Part shown: positions 1 through 6,054 of the stretch, piece by piece
How the letters are laid out: each line of letters begins with the position of its first letter
Numbering within the stretch: the stretch's first letter is position 1
Made by a program: the position numbers and the translations under genes
Notes under the pieces: generated by a model
What the model saw: only the letters and a program-made list of their open reading frames with translations
The model's database searches: none
Told to the model about the DNA's origin: nothing
NCBI GenBank assembly: GCA_964587755.1
Contig: CAZPMC010000058.1
Location: 1-7,805 of the forward strand
From: CAZPMC01 sp964587755
GTDB lineage: Bacteria > Bacillota > Clostridia > Acetivibrionales > DTU013
Direction: 5' to 3'
Length of the DNA stretch: 7,805 bases

Positions 1-454
1 TTCGGACGCTTAAGGCACCGCAGCTTCGTAAGATTGAGCTGACCGAGTTAATTTTGTCCTCGTCTGTCTCCATGCTGAAAAGTATTTTACCGTGCCTAAT
101 ATCATCTTCATATCTTCTGCTTTCTTGCTCAGGTATACCCAAATCTACAAGCCCTCCGATTACCCCGCCTGTTATACCCCCAGTCAGTGCTCCTGCAATC
201 GGGCCGGCAGCTGCAATTACCCCAAGGCCGGGAACCATTAATGCACCTGCTCCTATGAGCAAGCCGGCTACGCCTCCAAGGGCTCCTCCATACATAGTGC
301 CGTCAGAAATATTATCATTTATATCAGAGTCACCATCTTCCTTTTTTGATACGATTGATATGTCTTCTGTACGCAATCCCTGGTCTCTAATCTGACGTGC
401 CGCCATCTCTGCATAATCAATGTTATCAAATATTCCTACCACTGTTCTTGACAT
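1..454 (-). CDS. General stress protein, YflT/DUF1269-like (3' end outside window)
   Basis: The visible 151 codons begin MSRTVVGIFDNIDYAEMAAR. This is a short alpha/beta N-terminus of the kind seen in clostridial and Bacillus general stress proteins (YflT / 17M group), followed by a charged linker (about 37-52). A long glycine/alanine-rich hydrophobic stretch (about 55-103, with repeated GG and GA pairs) could insert into or associate with the membrane. A more polar tail (from about 104) continues past the window edge, so the gene is partial only because of the window. The ATG at 454-452 has a strong AGGAGG ribosome site (463-468, complement) 8 bases upstream. Family members are usually stress-induced, but their biochemical role is poorly defined. 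No sigma-B-type promoter was evident. An opposite-strand open frame over the same bases is proline- and serine-rich and is a shadow of this gene. Confidence 0.75.
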   Translation of the reverse strand, partial: MSRTVVGIFDNIDYAEMAARQIRDQGLRTEDISIVSKKEDGDSDINDNISDGTMYGGALGGVAGLLIGAGALMVPGLGVIAAAGPIAGALTGGITGGVIGGLVDLGIPEQESRRYEDDIRHGKILFSMETDEDKINSVSSILRSCGALSVR

Positions 455-589
455 AAATATTTCCTCCTGTTGAATAAATAACGCTTCACTTTTTTATTAA
501 GCTATAGATTAGCATTACAACATTGAGGGTAGATTATTCAGAACATAACTAAAATAATTAAAATTGTAATCTTTTTGTATGATATAGTG

Positions 590-595
590 TATAAT
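590..595 (+). promoter_or_regulatory. Possible -10 box for the membrane protein gene
   Basis: A perfect TATAAT lies 37 bases before the ATG at 633. The best upstream hexamer, TTGTAA at 564-569, is 20 bases away, longer than the ideal 17, so the -35 assignment is weak. It is the most promoter-like site in the AT-rich gap (455-632) between the two divergent genes. Confidence 0.4.
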
Positions 596-632
596 TGAAA
601 ATTGATTATTATCTTTTATGAGGGGTCAAAAT

Positions 633-1124
633 ATGCAATCAAAAAGCTTGGCTTTAATATTTTTATTTATATTAGCTCTTCCTCTTATAGCCATCTCCAC
701 CAGTCACGAGCTGTTTTTCACTATAGCCTCCGTTGCCATATTCATAAGCTCAGTCAGGTATATATTAAAAGGCTCTTCAAAAGATATCTCTGAAGATGTT
801 ATAAAGGATGAGGAGCTGGAGGAAGAGTTGGAAGAGTTGACTAATATAGATATAGAAAAGTTCAGCATGGGCATCAGCATTGTTTACAACATGCTGGTTA
901 TTCTTTATCTTTTCTATTGTGCAATCTTTGTTAACACCTTGATGCTAAAGGCTCTTGCTGCTGCAGCAGTGCTGTTTCAGGTCTTTTTCATAATTAAAAA
1001 AACGTCAAAGCCTTCGCCTAAACCGGCTCATCCTAAATACAGCATCCAAGGCTTAATTTCAAGTTTTTTAAATATAGCAGTGGTTGTTATCACACTTATA
1101 CATAAATTGTACGTCCGGGGATAG
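633..1124 (+). CDS. Hypothetical multi-pass membrane protein with acidic loop
   Basis: I do not recognise a family. The 163-residue product has about five hydrophobic segments, at roughly residues 5-22, 26-44, 80-100, 103-121 and 141-156. Between the second and third lies a strongly acidic loop (about 50-75), rich in Glu, that could form a charged helix or coiled coil. A basic proline-rich linker (about 122-136) precedes the last helix. I chose ATG 633 over ATG 618 because a GAGGGG ribosome site (620-625) sits 7 bases before 633 and overlaps the earlier ATG. The earlier start would add only MRGQN. The gene is monocistronic as far as can be seen. Its stop is 2 bases from the stop of the convergent lipoprotein gene. 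Function unknown. Confidence 0.75.
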   Translation: MQSKSLALIFLFILALPLIAISTSHELFFTIASVAIFISSVRYILKGSSKDISEDVIKDEELEEELEELTNIDIEKFSMGISIVYNMLVILYLFYCAIFVNTLMLKALAAAAVLFQVFFIIKKTSKPSPKPAHPKYSIQGLISSFLNIAVVVITLIHKLYVRG

Positions 1125-1126
1125 CT

Positions 1127-2170
1127 TTAATCGCTTTGCAAATATATTTTACCGTTATCCACATATGCGTCAATAAACGGGCCTCCCCCTCCGGCATCAC
1201 CGTATACCTCGCCTGACGGCGATTTTTTCAGTTCCTCCAGTTTAGGTTCCTGCTTATCTACTACTACCCGCCCTTTGGTTGATTTTGCCATCAGTGACCA
1301 GCCGCTTTCCTTCGGCAAATTAAGCAGTATATCACCTTTTGCCGCCATAAACTTAACTGTCCCGTCCTCGTCCCTGACCTCAAAATCTGCTTTAATTTCG
1401 CCTGATGAGGCGTAGAATATAGAGTCTTTTAAAAGCCATGAGCGTCTTAAATTAATTTTCCCCGACGATATATCACAATTAAATCTTCCTTCAGCCTCTT
1501 CTATATTTATTTCCCCTTGTGTAAGCTTTGCTTCGATATTTCCGGCCATTCCCTTGACCGCTATTTTACCTCTTCCGCACTTAAACTCTCCATTTCCCGT
1601 AATTTCCGATATGTAAATATCACCTTTAGCAGCATTTACACTGATTTTTCCGGCTTCAAGCTTATCAATGCTTATGCTTCCGTTCTTCAATCCCACATCA
1701 ACAAAGGATGCCAGCTTATGCCCTGAAATAGAAATATCACCGTTACCAGCTTTTATTGTAATATTGTAGATTGATTGGGGAACCATTATCTCCATGTCAT
1801 CGGTGAGGCTGAAAATTGATTTTCCGCCTTTCGAATCGTTCTTTTCAGGCTCCTCCGGACTTCTAACCGAAACACTGTAATCCGTAGTTTCCACCACATA
1901 CTTATTCTCATCAAGGAGCTCTTTGAGCTTTTCCCTTTTTCCAGGTCCCCTGACAGATCTTTTTTCAACAATTTTCAGGTAGTCCTCCTGCCAGAAGGTC
2001 ACCTTTATATCACCATCCAAAACATCAAGCTTTAAACTTCCCTGGTTATTAATATTTACATTGTTTACGATTTCATCTTCTTTTGTAAAGACTTTGGCGC
2101 TGCAACCCGCTAGCATTGAGAAAATCATTATCCCCAATAAAAATACGCCAAATATTTGAATTCTTTTCAT
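1127..2170 (-). CDS. DUF4097-type beta-ladder lipoprotein
   Basis: The 347-residue product starts MKRIQIFGVFLLGIMIFSML and carries a lipobox L20-A21-G22-C23, so it should be lipidated at Cys23 and anchored on the outer face of the membrane. From about residue 140 to the end it is a ladder of short strands, each with a small-residue turn followed by alternating hydrophobics: GNGDISISG, KNGSISID, AKGDIYIS, GRGKIAVKG, TQGEINIE, SSGKINLR, SSGEIKAD, AKGDILLN, DNGKIYLQ. This is the signature of DUF4097 (putative adhesin, right-handed beta-helix). A longer open frame runs upstream to 2281, but I chose ATG 2170. It has GGAGG (2181-2185, complement) 10 bases upstream, and only this start exposes the signal peptide. 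Such proteins are often tied to envelope stress or regulatory modules, but no such partner is adjacent here and the molecular role is unknown. Confidence 0.85.
   Translation of the reverse strand: MKRIQIFGVFLLGIMIFSMLAGCSAKVFTKEDEIVNNVNINNQGSLKLDVLDGDIKVTFWQEDYLKIVEKRSVRGPGKREKLKELLDENKYVVETTDYSVSVRSPEEPEKNDSKGGKSIFSLTDDMEIMVPQSIYNITIKAGNGDISISGHKLASFVDVGLKNGSISIDKLEAGKISVNAAKGDIYISEITGNGEFKCGRGKIAVKGMAGNIEAKLTQGEINIEEAEGRFNCDISSGKINLRRSWLLKDSIFYASSGEIKADFEVRDEDGTVKFMAAKGDILLNLPKESGWSLMAKSTKGRVVVDKQEPKLEELKKSPSGEVYGDAGGGGPFIDAYVDNGKIYLQSD
1209..1228 (+). terminator. Probable Rho-independent terminator for the plus-strand membrane gene, inside the opposing CDS
   Basis: TCGCC-TGAC-GGCGA (1209-1222) forms a 5-bp GC-rich stem with a 4-base loop, followed at once by six T (1223-1228). 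It lies 85 bases past the stop at 1124 and within the antisense of the lipoprotein codons. The stem is short, so strength is uncertain, but geometry and orientation fit the upstream gene. Confidence 0.5.
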
Positions 2171-2271
2171 TATCGATCTTCCTCCAGTTATATTGTTAAC
2201 CTCCTGGGTAATTCTTTGCACTACCATGATTGAAGAAATCTGTTTTTTTACACTAACATATATCATTTCTA

Positions 2272-2280
2272 ATTGTATCA
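2272..2280 (-). promoter_or_regulatory. Possible extended -10 promoter for the lipoprotein gene
   Basis: Read on the minus strand this is TGATACAAT, an extended -10 (TG-n-TACAAT) with no good -35 hexamer. It would give a leader of about 95 bases before ATG 2170. A competing reading pairs TTGAAT (2288-2283) with TGATAT (2265-2260) at a 17-base spacing. The site overlaps the dyad at 2273-2288. Confidence 0.35.
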
Positions 2281-2288
2281 CGATTCAA
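2273..2288. promoter_or_regulatory. Operator-like 16-base dyad in the divergent region
   Basis: TTGTATCACGATTCAA is an even-length imperfect palindrome in which 6 of 8 base-pair positions are symmetric, with its centre between 2280 and 2281. Size and symmetry suit a dimeric helix-turn-helix repressor. It overlaps the candidate promoter of the lipoprotein gene and lies about 50 bases upstream of the arabinofuranosidase promoter, so a bound protein could affect one or both genes. No regulator for it is visible. Confidence 0.3.
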
Positions 2289-2340
2289 ACCTTGCTTCAT
2301 CAAATCGTAAGGAACACAAAATAAGTACTTTGCTGGTGGC

Positions 2341-2370
2341 TTGACTTTAGGTTCTGTTAAAGGTTAAAAT
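2341..2370 (+). promoter_or_regulatory. Sigma-A-type promoter for the arabinofuranosidase gene
   Basis: TTGACT (2341-2346) and TAAAAT (2365-2370) are separated by 18 bases and lie about 40 bases before the start codon. The spacer contains a small dyad, CTTTA (2345-2349) with TAAAG (2358-2362), which might be a regulator contact or may be chance. Confidence 0.55.
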
Positions 2371-2407
2371 TAAACTACTATTATATAGCTTAAGGAGATC
2401 TCTGATA

Positions 2408-4714
2408 ATGGTAAAAAATTTCAGTAATTTATCCGACAGTGAAATCGTCAAATTAGACAAGGACAGCATTTATCTAGGAAATTTATTTACTGTAGAGCTA
2501 AACCTGGATCTTCCAAAACAGGGTAAAATGGGTTCTACAATCACTTGGGTATCTCACAGTGAAAGATTTTTAAAAAGCGACGGTAAAATAAACAGGCCTG
2601 AATACGGCATGGGTAATCGTACCGTTAAGCTGGTTGCGACCATTGAATATGGAAGCGCCTCAGATACCCGTGAGTTTGACGTAACAATTCTCGAGAGAGA
2701 AAGACCTAATGTAATAATTAGCATCAGAGATGTTCAGGTAACAACTTCTATAGGTGTTGCGCCTGAGCTTCCCGGTATTGTCATAACAATAAATGACGAC
2801 GACACTTTCAGCACAAGTGCTGTAGTGTGGGACAAAATCGACAGCTCCAAATATGCACAAACAGGATCCTTTACAGTGGAAGGAAAGGTTGATAAGTGTG
2901 ATATCAAGGCAAAGGCGGTTGTTAATGTGACAGACGCGCCTATGGCTGCAAAGAGCTATAAAGCGGCTGTGGCAGCGGCTGTGCCCTTCGCTCTCAGTCA
3001 AGTATCCTTGTTTAGGAGCTTATTTACAGAAAACAGAGACCGCCATCATGAGTTTCTTTTATCACAGGATTTAGATTCCATGCTCTACAATTTCCGTGAT
3101 GCTGCAGACCTTGACACTAAAAATGCACAGCCAATGCTGGGATGGGATGCCCCTGATTGCAATCTTAAGGGCCACACTACCGGTCATTTTATGAGTGCTT
3201 TAGCTCAAGCATACGCAAGCACAGGAGATGAAGAATTTAAGAAGCGCATTGACTATATGATAACTGAGCTAGGCAAATGCCAAGACGCCATGGCTGCTTC
3301 AGGCAAATTTAAGCCCGGCTTCTTGAGCGGCTACTCTGAAGAGCAATTCGACAAGCTTGAGGAATTTACAACTTACCCAAATATCTGGGCGCCTTACTAC
3401 ACTCTCCACAAAATTTTTGCAGGACTGCTTGATTGCTATGAGCTGGCTGAAAACAAGCAGGCACTTGAAATTGCCGACAAACTTGGGCACTGGGTTTACA
3501 ATCGTCTCAGCAGACTTAGCAGAGAACACTTAAATAAAATGTGGGCTATGTATATTGCAGGCGAATATGGCGGAATGAATGATGTTTTATCAAGACTGTA
3601 CGGAATCACAGGTAAAGAAGAGTTCTTGACTGCAGCTAAATATTTTGATAACGACCACTTGTTTATTCCCGCGTATGAGAATGTTGACACCCTTGGCGGA
3701 ATACACGCAAATCAGCATATCCCTGCAATAGTCGGTGCTTTAAAGACTTATGAAGTCGCAGGAGAAGATTATTATTACCATGTTTCGAGAAACTTCTGGA
3801 AAGCAGTCGTTGGACACCATATATACAATATTGGCGGAACAGGCTCCGGTGAAATGTTTAAACCAAGAGATATGATTGCCAAGTACTTAAATGACAGAAC
3901 TGCAGAAACATGTGCCACATACAATATGCTGAAGTTGACAAGAGGTCTATTTGCCTTTGAGCCAGAAGCAGAATATATGGACTACTATGAGAAGGCTATG
4001 TATAACCATATAGCCCCATCACAGGACCACAGCGCTCCTAATGGCGGCTCAACTTACTTTATGCCATTGCGTCCCGGCGCAACAAAGAGATTTGATACAA
4101 CCGGAAATACTTGCTGTCATGGTACAGGCTTAGAAAACCATACTAAGTATCAGGACACTATTTATTTCCACTCTGCCGACAACAGCGCACTTTATGTTAA
4201 CCTTTATATCCCTTCCGTTCTGACTTGGAAGGAAAAAGGCTTTGTGGTCACCCAGACCGGCGATTACCTGACAGATAACGCTGTTTCACTGACGATAGAG
4301 GGTTCAGGTAAATTGGATATTAAGCTGCGTGTACCGTATTGGGTAGAAAAGGGCTTCAACGTGAAGATAAACGGTGAAGAACAGTCAATCGAAGCTAAAC
4401 CAGGAAGCTATGTGACTTTGAGCAGAGATTGGGCAAACGGCGATAGAATAGACATTGATATGCCATTTACGTTCCGCATAGAGCCTGCTCCCGATGACAA
4501 GTCCGTTGTCAGCATTTTCTATGGTCCTCTGACACTGGCAGGAATAAAAGAAGATGACTCGTTCATAGAGATTGATTTGGGAGGAAAGCATATTTCCGAG
4601 GTAATAAAGCCGACTGATAATCCGTTGGTGTTTGATTTAAACGGCATTGAGCTAATTCCTCACAACGATATCGAAGAAAAGCCCTATCACGCATACTTTA
4701 AATTAAAGCAATAG
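2408..4714 (+). CDS. Beta-L-arabinofuranosidase, GH127/GH146 type (DUF1680), with two N-terminal Ig-like domains
   Basis: The 768-residue product should release terminal beta-L-arabinofuranose from plant or glycoprotein arabino-oligosaccharides. Residues about 14-96 resemble an atrophied bacterial Ig domain (TITW...INRPEYG...TVKLVATI) and about 101-176 a Big_4-like domain (VVWDKID...YAQTGSFTVEGKV). The catalytic (alpha/alpha)6 barrel and beta-sandwich follow from about 195. By analogy with the characterised HypBA1, the acid/base is Glu482 (GSGEMF), the zinc ligands are Glu500, Cys502, Cys569 and Cys570, and the cysteine nucleophile is Cys569 (NTCCHGTG). The motifs AETCATYNMLKLTR and CCHGTGLEN look closer to GH146-type DUF1680 proteins than to HypBA1 itself, but the subfamily needs a profile search. 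No signal peptide or membrane segment precedes the Ig domains: the N-terminus is polar (MVKNFSNLSDSEIVKLDKDS). The start has AAGGAG (2392-2397) 10 bases upstream. No sugar transporter or other glycosidase is adjacent. Confidence 0.92.
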   Translation: MVKNFSNLSDSEIVKLDKDSIYLGNLFTVELNLDLPKQGKMGSTITWVSHSERFLKSDGKINRPEYGMGNRTVKLVATIEYGSASDTREFDVTILERERPNVIISIRDVQVTTSIGVAPELPGIVITINDDDTFSTSAVVWDKIDSSKYAQTGSFTVEGKVDKCDIKAKAVVNVTDAPMAAKSYKAAVAAAVPFALSQVSLFRSLFTENRDRHHEFLLSQDLDSMLYNFRDAADLDTKNAQPMLGWDAPDCNLKGHTTGHFMSALAQAYASTGDEEFKKRIDYMITELGKCQDAMAASGKFKPGFLSGYSEEQFDKLEEFTTYPNIWAPYYTLHKIFAGLLDCYELAENKQALEIADKLGHWVYNRLSRLSREHLNKMWAMYIAGEYGGMNDVLSRLYGITGKEEFLTAAKYFDNDHLFIPAYENVDTLGGIHANQHIPAIVGALKTYEVAGEDYYYHVSRNFWKAVVGHHIYNIGGTGSGEMFKPRDMIAKYLNDRTAETCATYNMLKLTRGLFAFEPEAEYMDYYEKAMYNHIAPSQDHSAPNGGSTYFMPLRPGATKRFDTTGNTCCHGTGLENHTKYQDTIYFHSADNSALYVNLYIPSVLTWKEKGFVVTQTGDYLTDNAVSLTIEGSGKLDIKLRVPYWVEKGFNVKINGEEQSIEAKPGSYVTLSRDWANGDRIDIDMPFTFRIEPAPDDKSVVSIFYGPLTLAGIKEDDSFIEIDLGGKHISEVIKPTDNPLVFDLNGIELIPHNDIEEKPYHAYFKLKQ

Positions 4715-4753
4715 AAAATCTGGTAAGTGATAGATTAGAGAAATGCTGCAAAT

Positions 4754-4797
4754 ATCCCAGTGGATGGCCGTAAAGGGTTGTCCACTGGATTCATTTT
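4754..4797 (+). terminator. Terminator hairpin after the arabinofuranosidase; copy 1 of a repeated hairpin
   Basis: The arms CAGTGGA (4758-4764) and TCCACTG (4781-4787) form a perfect 7-bp stem. It extends inward through G-U pairs (TGG with TTG) and two C-G pairs to a small loop, and outward with one bulged C. A T-rich run (ATTCATTTT, 4789-4797) follows. It starts 40 bases after the stop of the plus-strand gene. The G-U pairs and T-run show that the plus strand is the folded transcript. An opposite-strand copy lies at 7740-7784. Confidence 0.7.
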
Positions 4798-4825
4798 GTG
4801 TGGTTTACAGATTCAATTACCCCGT

Positions 4826-5419
4826 TTACTTGATTCCACCCTTACCCTCGATAAAATAAGTTGCCTCCATATCAGCGGTACACAGTGCGAAGGCTAACGG
4901 GAATTGCTCAAAAGCATCACCAATGCTTCTTTTGTCCTCTAATCCCGAAAATCCCATATGGTATCTGATTGCAAAGGATTCTTCCCTGGTTAATCTCATA
5001 AAGCCTGTGATAATATACACCGATTTCTCCCCATGACCGTAAGGCAGCTTGTCTTCGTATTCATAAGTGGGCACCTTCTGCCAGACCCCGGATGCATCCT
5101 TAACATTTCTTGTGCCGGGTATATAGCAGTTTATTTTACATAAATCATGTAAAAGAGAAACTATTGCGATTGTTTCATCATCGTATATCATATTATATGT
5201 GTTTTTAACTCTCTCTCGCGCCAGATAGTCTACGAGGCAACGATATACGTTAACACTATGCTCAACCAGGCCACCTTCATATGACCCATGAAACCTGGTG
5301 CTGGCAGGGGCTGAGAAAAAGTCACTGGACTTTGATAGTAAGTATTCAAGAAGCTTATCCGCACCTTCTCTTTTTATGTTTTTGTTATAGATATCAAGGA
5401 ACTCCGCTTTTTTACTCAA
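4826..5419 (-). CDS. HD-domain metal-dependent phosphohydrolase
   Basis: The 197-residue product has the HD-superfamily ligand pattern: His54 (GGLVEHSVNVYR), His91-Asp92 (LLHDLCK), His129 (GHGEKSV), His154 (RYHMG) and Asp183 (CTADMEA). These should bind one or two divalent metals and hydrolyse a phosphoester, perhaps a nucleotide or short nucleic acid. The spacing and the extra histidines resemble the HD part of YhaM-type 3'-5' exoribonucleases, but the OB-fold nucleic-acid-binding domain of YhaM is absent. I would not assign a substrate. The start is TTG (5419-5417) with AGGGGG (5428-5433, complement) 8 bases upstream, and no ATG start fits better. There is no signal peptide, so it is cytoplasmic. 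It is transcribed alone, divergently from the ModE-like gene and convergently with the arabinofuranosidase gene. Confidence 0.82.
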   Translation of the reverse strand: MSKKAEFLDIYNKNIKREGADKLLEYLLSKSSDFFSAPASTRFHGSYEGGLVEHSVNVYRCLVDYLARERVKNTYNMIYDDETIAIVSLLHDLCKINCYIPGTRNVKDASGVWQKVPTYEYEDKLPYGHGEKSVYIITGFMRLTREESFAIRYHMGFSGLEDKRSIGDAFEQFPLAFALCTADMEATYFIEGKGGIK

Positions 5420-5455
5420 ACCTTTTACCCCCTGTATATTAAATCAGATATTTTT

Positions 5456-5464
5456 ATTATAGCA
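5456..5464 (-). promoter_or_regulatory. Extended -10 promoter for the HD gene
   Basis: On the minus strand this reads TGCTATAAT, a perfect extended -10, 37 bases before the TTG start. No consensus -35 is present, which extended -10 promoters tolerate. Confidence 0.5.
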
Positions 5465-5521
5465 TATTCATAATCATCCCATCGCCATCTAAAAGTACAG
5501 CTTCTATTAAACTTTTAGTTA

Positions 5522-5530
5522 TGTTAAAAT
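5522..5530 (+). promoter_or_regulatory. Extended -10 promoter for the ModE-like gene
   Basis: TGTTAAAAT fits TG-n-TAnnnT. The -35 region is weak. Transcription from it would start near 5537, so the hairpin at 5541-5569 would sit almost at the very 5' end of the mRNA. Confidence 0.4.
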
Positions 5531-5540
5531 ATATCTAAAC

Positions 5541-5569
5541 ACCCCGTCTCATTTGAATGGGAATGGGGT
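5541..5569 (+). promoter_or_regulatory. 5'-leader hairpin of the ModE-like gene
   Basis: ACCCC (5541-5545) pairs with GGGGT (5565-5569). TCTCATT (5547-5553) pairs with the downstream AATGGGA (5556-5562) with one wobble, and one A is bulged. There is no T-run and no upstream gene on this strand, so it is not a terminator. If the TTG at 5579 is the start, the GGGG that would act as its ribosome site is buried in this stem. Confidence 0.4.
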
Positions 5570-5596
5570 TAAAATTTATTGGGGTTGATAGTCCGT

Positions 5597-5956
5597 ATGT
5601 TATCTATAGGAAATAGCAATTATAAGCTGGATATACGGATGCGCATTTTTTCATCCGACAACGTCTTAATTTTTGGTAAAGGCGTCGCCCAGCTTCTGCG
5701 TCAGTGTGAGGTGACAAATTCTTTACACAAAGCCGCAAAAGAATTGAATATGAGCTACAGTAAAGCCCTGTTATTATTAAACCGGGTTGAGAATGGCTTT
5801 AAGACTTCGCTTGTGGAGCGCCACATCGGAGGAAGGGACGGAGGCGGTTCAACTCTTACACCATTTGGTAAACAGCTTCTAAGTGAATATCTAGAGGCTG
5901 AGAAGGAAATTTGCGAGTTTGCTACTAAACGTTTGCAGCAGATATCATTAGAATAA
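5597..5956 (+). CDS. ModE-like winged-helix DNA-binding protein (N-terminal domain only)
   Basis: The product of about 119 residues matches the LysR-type winged helix found at the N-terminus of the molybdate regulator ModE. It has a YKLDIRMRIF strand, FGKGVAQLL, the helix-turn-helix around SLHKAAKELNMSYSKALLLL, and a glycine-rich wing (GGRDGGGSTLTPFGKQLL). A short amphipathic helix ends it. The TOBE/Mop molybdate-binding domains of full ModE are missing, so molybdate sensing cannot be inferred; stand-alone versions are common in clostridia. I chose ATG 5597 because the family motif begins a few residues later. An in-frame TTG at 5579, with GGGG (5565-5568) 10 bases upstream, would add six residues and is a real alternative. 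The transporter gene starts 98 bases downstream on the same strand, which makes it a candidate target. Confidence 0.75.
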   Translation: MLSIGNSNYKLDIRMRIFSSDNVLIFGKGVAQLLRQCEVTNSLHKAAKELNMSYSKALLLLNRVENGFKTSLVERHIGGRDGGGSTLTPFGKQLLSEYLEAEKEICEFATKRLQQISLE

Positions 5957-5979
5957 TTATATTTTGCCCGGTATCATCC

Positions 5980-5988
5980 TGCTATGAT
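5980..5988 (+). promoter_or_regulatory. Possible extended -10 for the transporter gene, within a small hairpin
   Basis: TGCTATGAT resembles an extended -10 without a clear -35. It overlaps a 7-bp imperfect stem, GTATCAT (5971-5977) with ATGATGC (5984-5990) and a 6-base loop. The dyad could be a weak terminator remnant or an operator. The evidence is modest. Confidence 0.3.
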
Positions 5989-6054
5989 GCTATTAATCCC
6001 AAATATTACGTTATCTAATGTCTTTAGTTAAAAATATGAAGCGAAGGGTACACT

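Noticed and set aside
54..395. 113-codon plus-strand open frame rich in Pro and Ser
   Set aside because: It is antisense to the glycine-rich part of the stress protein; Gly/Ala codons read backwards give Pro/Ser.
1000..1040. Minus-strand terminator for the lipoprotein gene (AGCC...GGCT then T7)
   Set aside because: The stem is only 4 bp with a 12-base loop, and six bases separate it from the T-run; too weak to call.
2171..2281. Longer N-terminus for the DUF4097 protein
   Set aside because: It would bury the lipoprotein signal peptide 37 residues inside the protein, and ATG 2170 has a good ribosome site. A second AGGAGG at 2200-2205 (complement) has no start codon at proper spacing.
2275..2290. 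Catabolite-repression (cre) site
   Set aside because: The sequence has TG and CG elements, but the spacing is one base short of the cre consensus.
5512..5526. TTTTAGTTATGTT shared with the complement of about 540-555
   Set aside because: A 13-base AT-rich match is about what chance gives in a window of this size on both strands, and flanks do not match.
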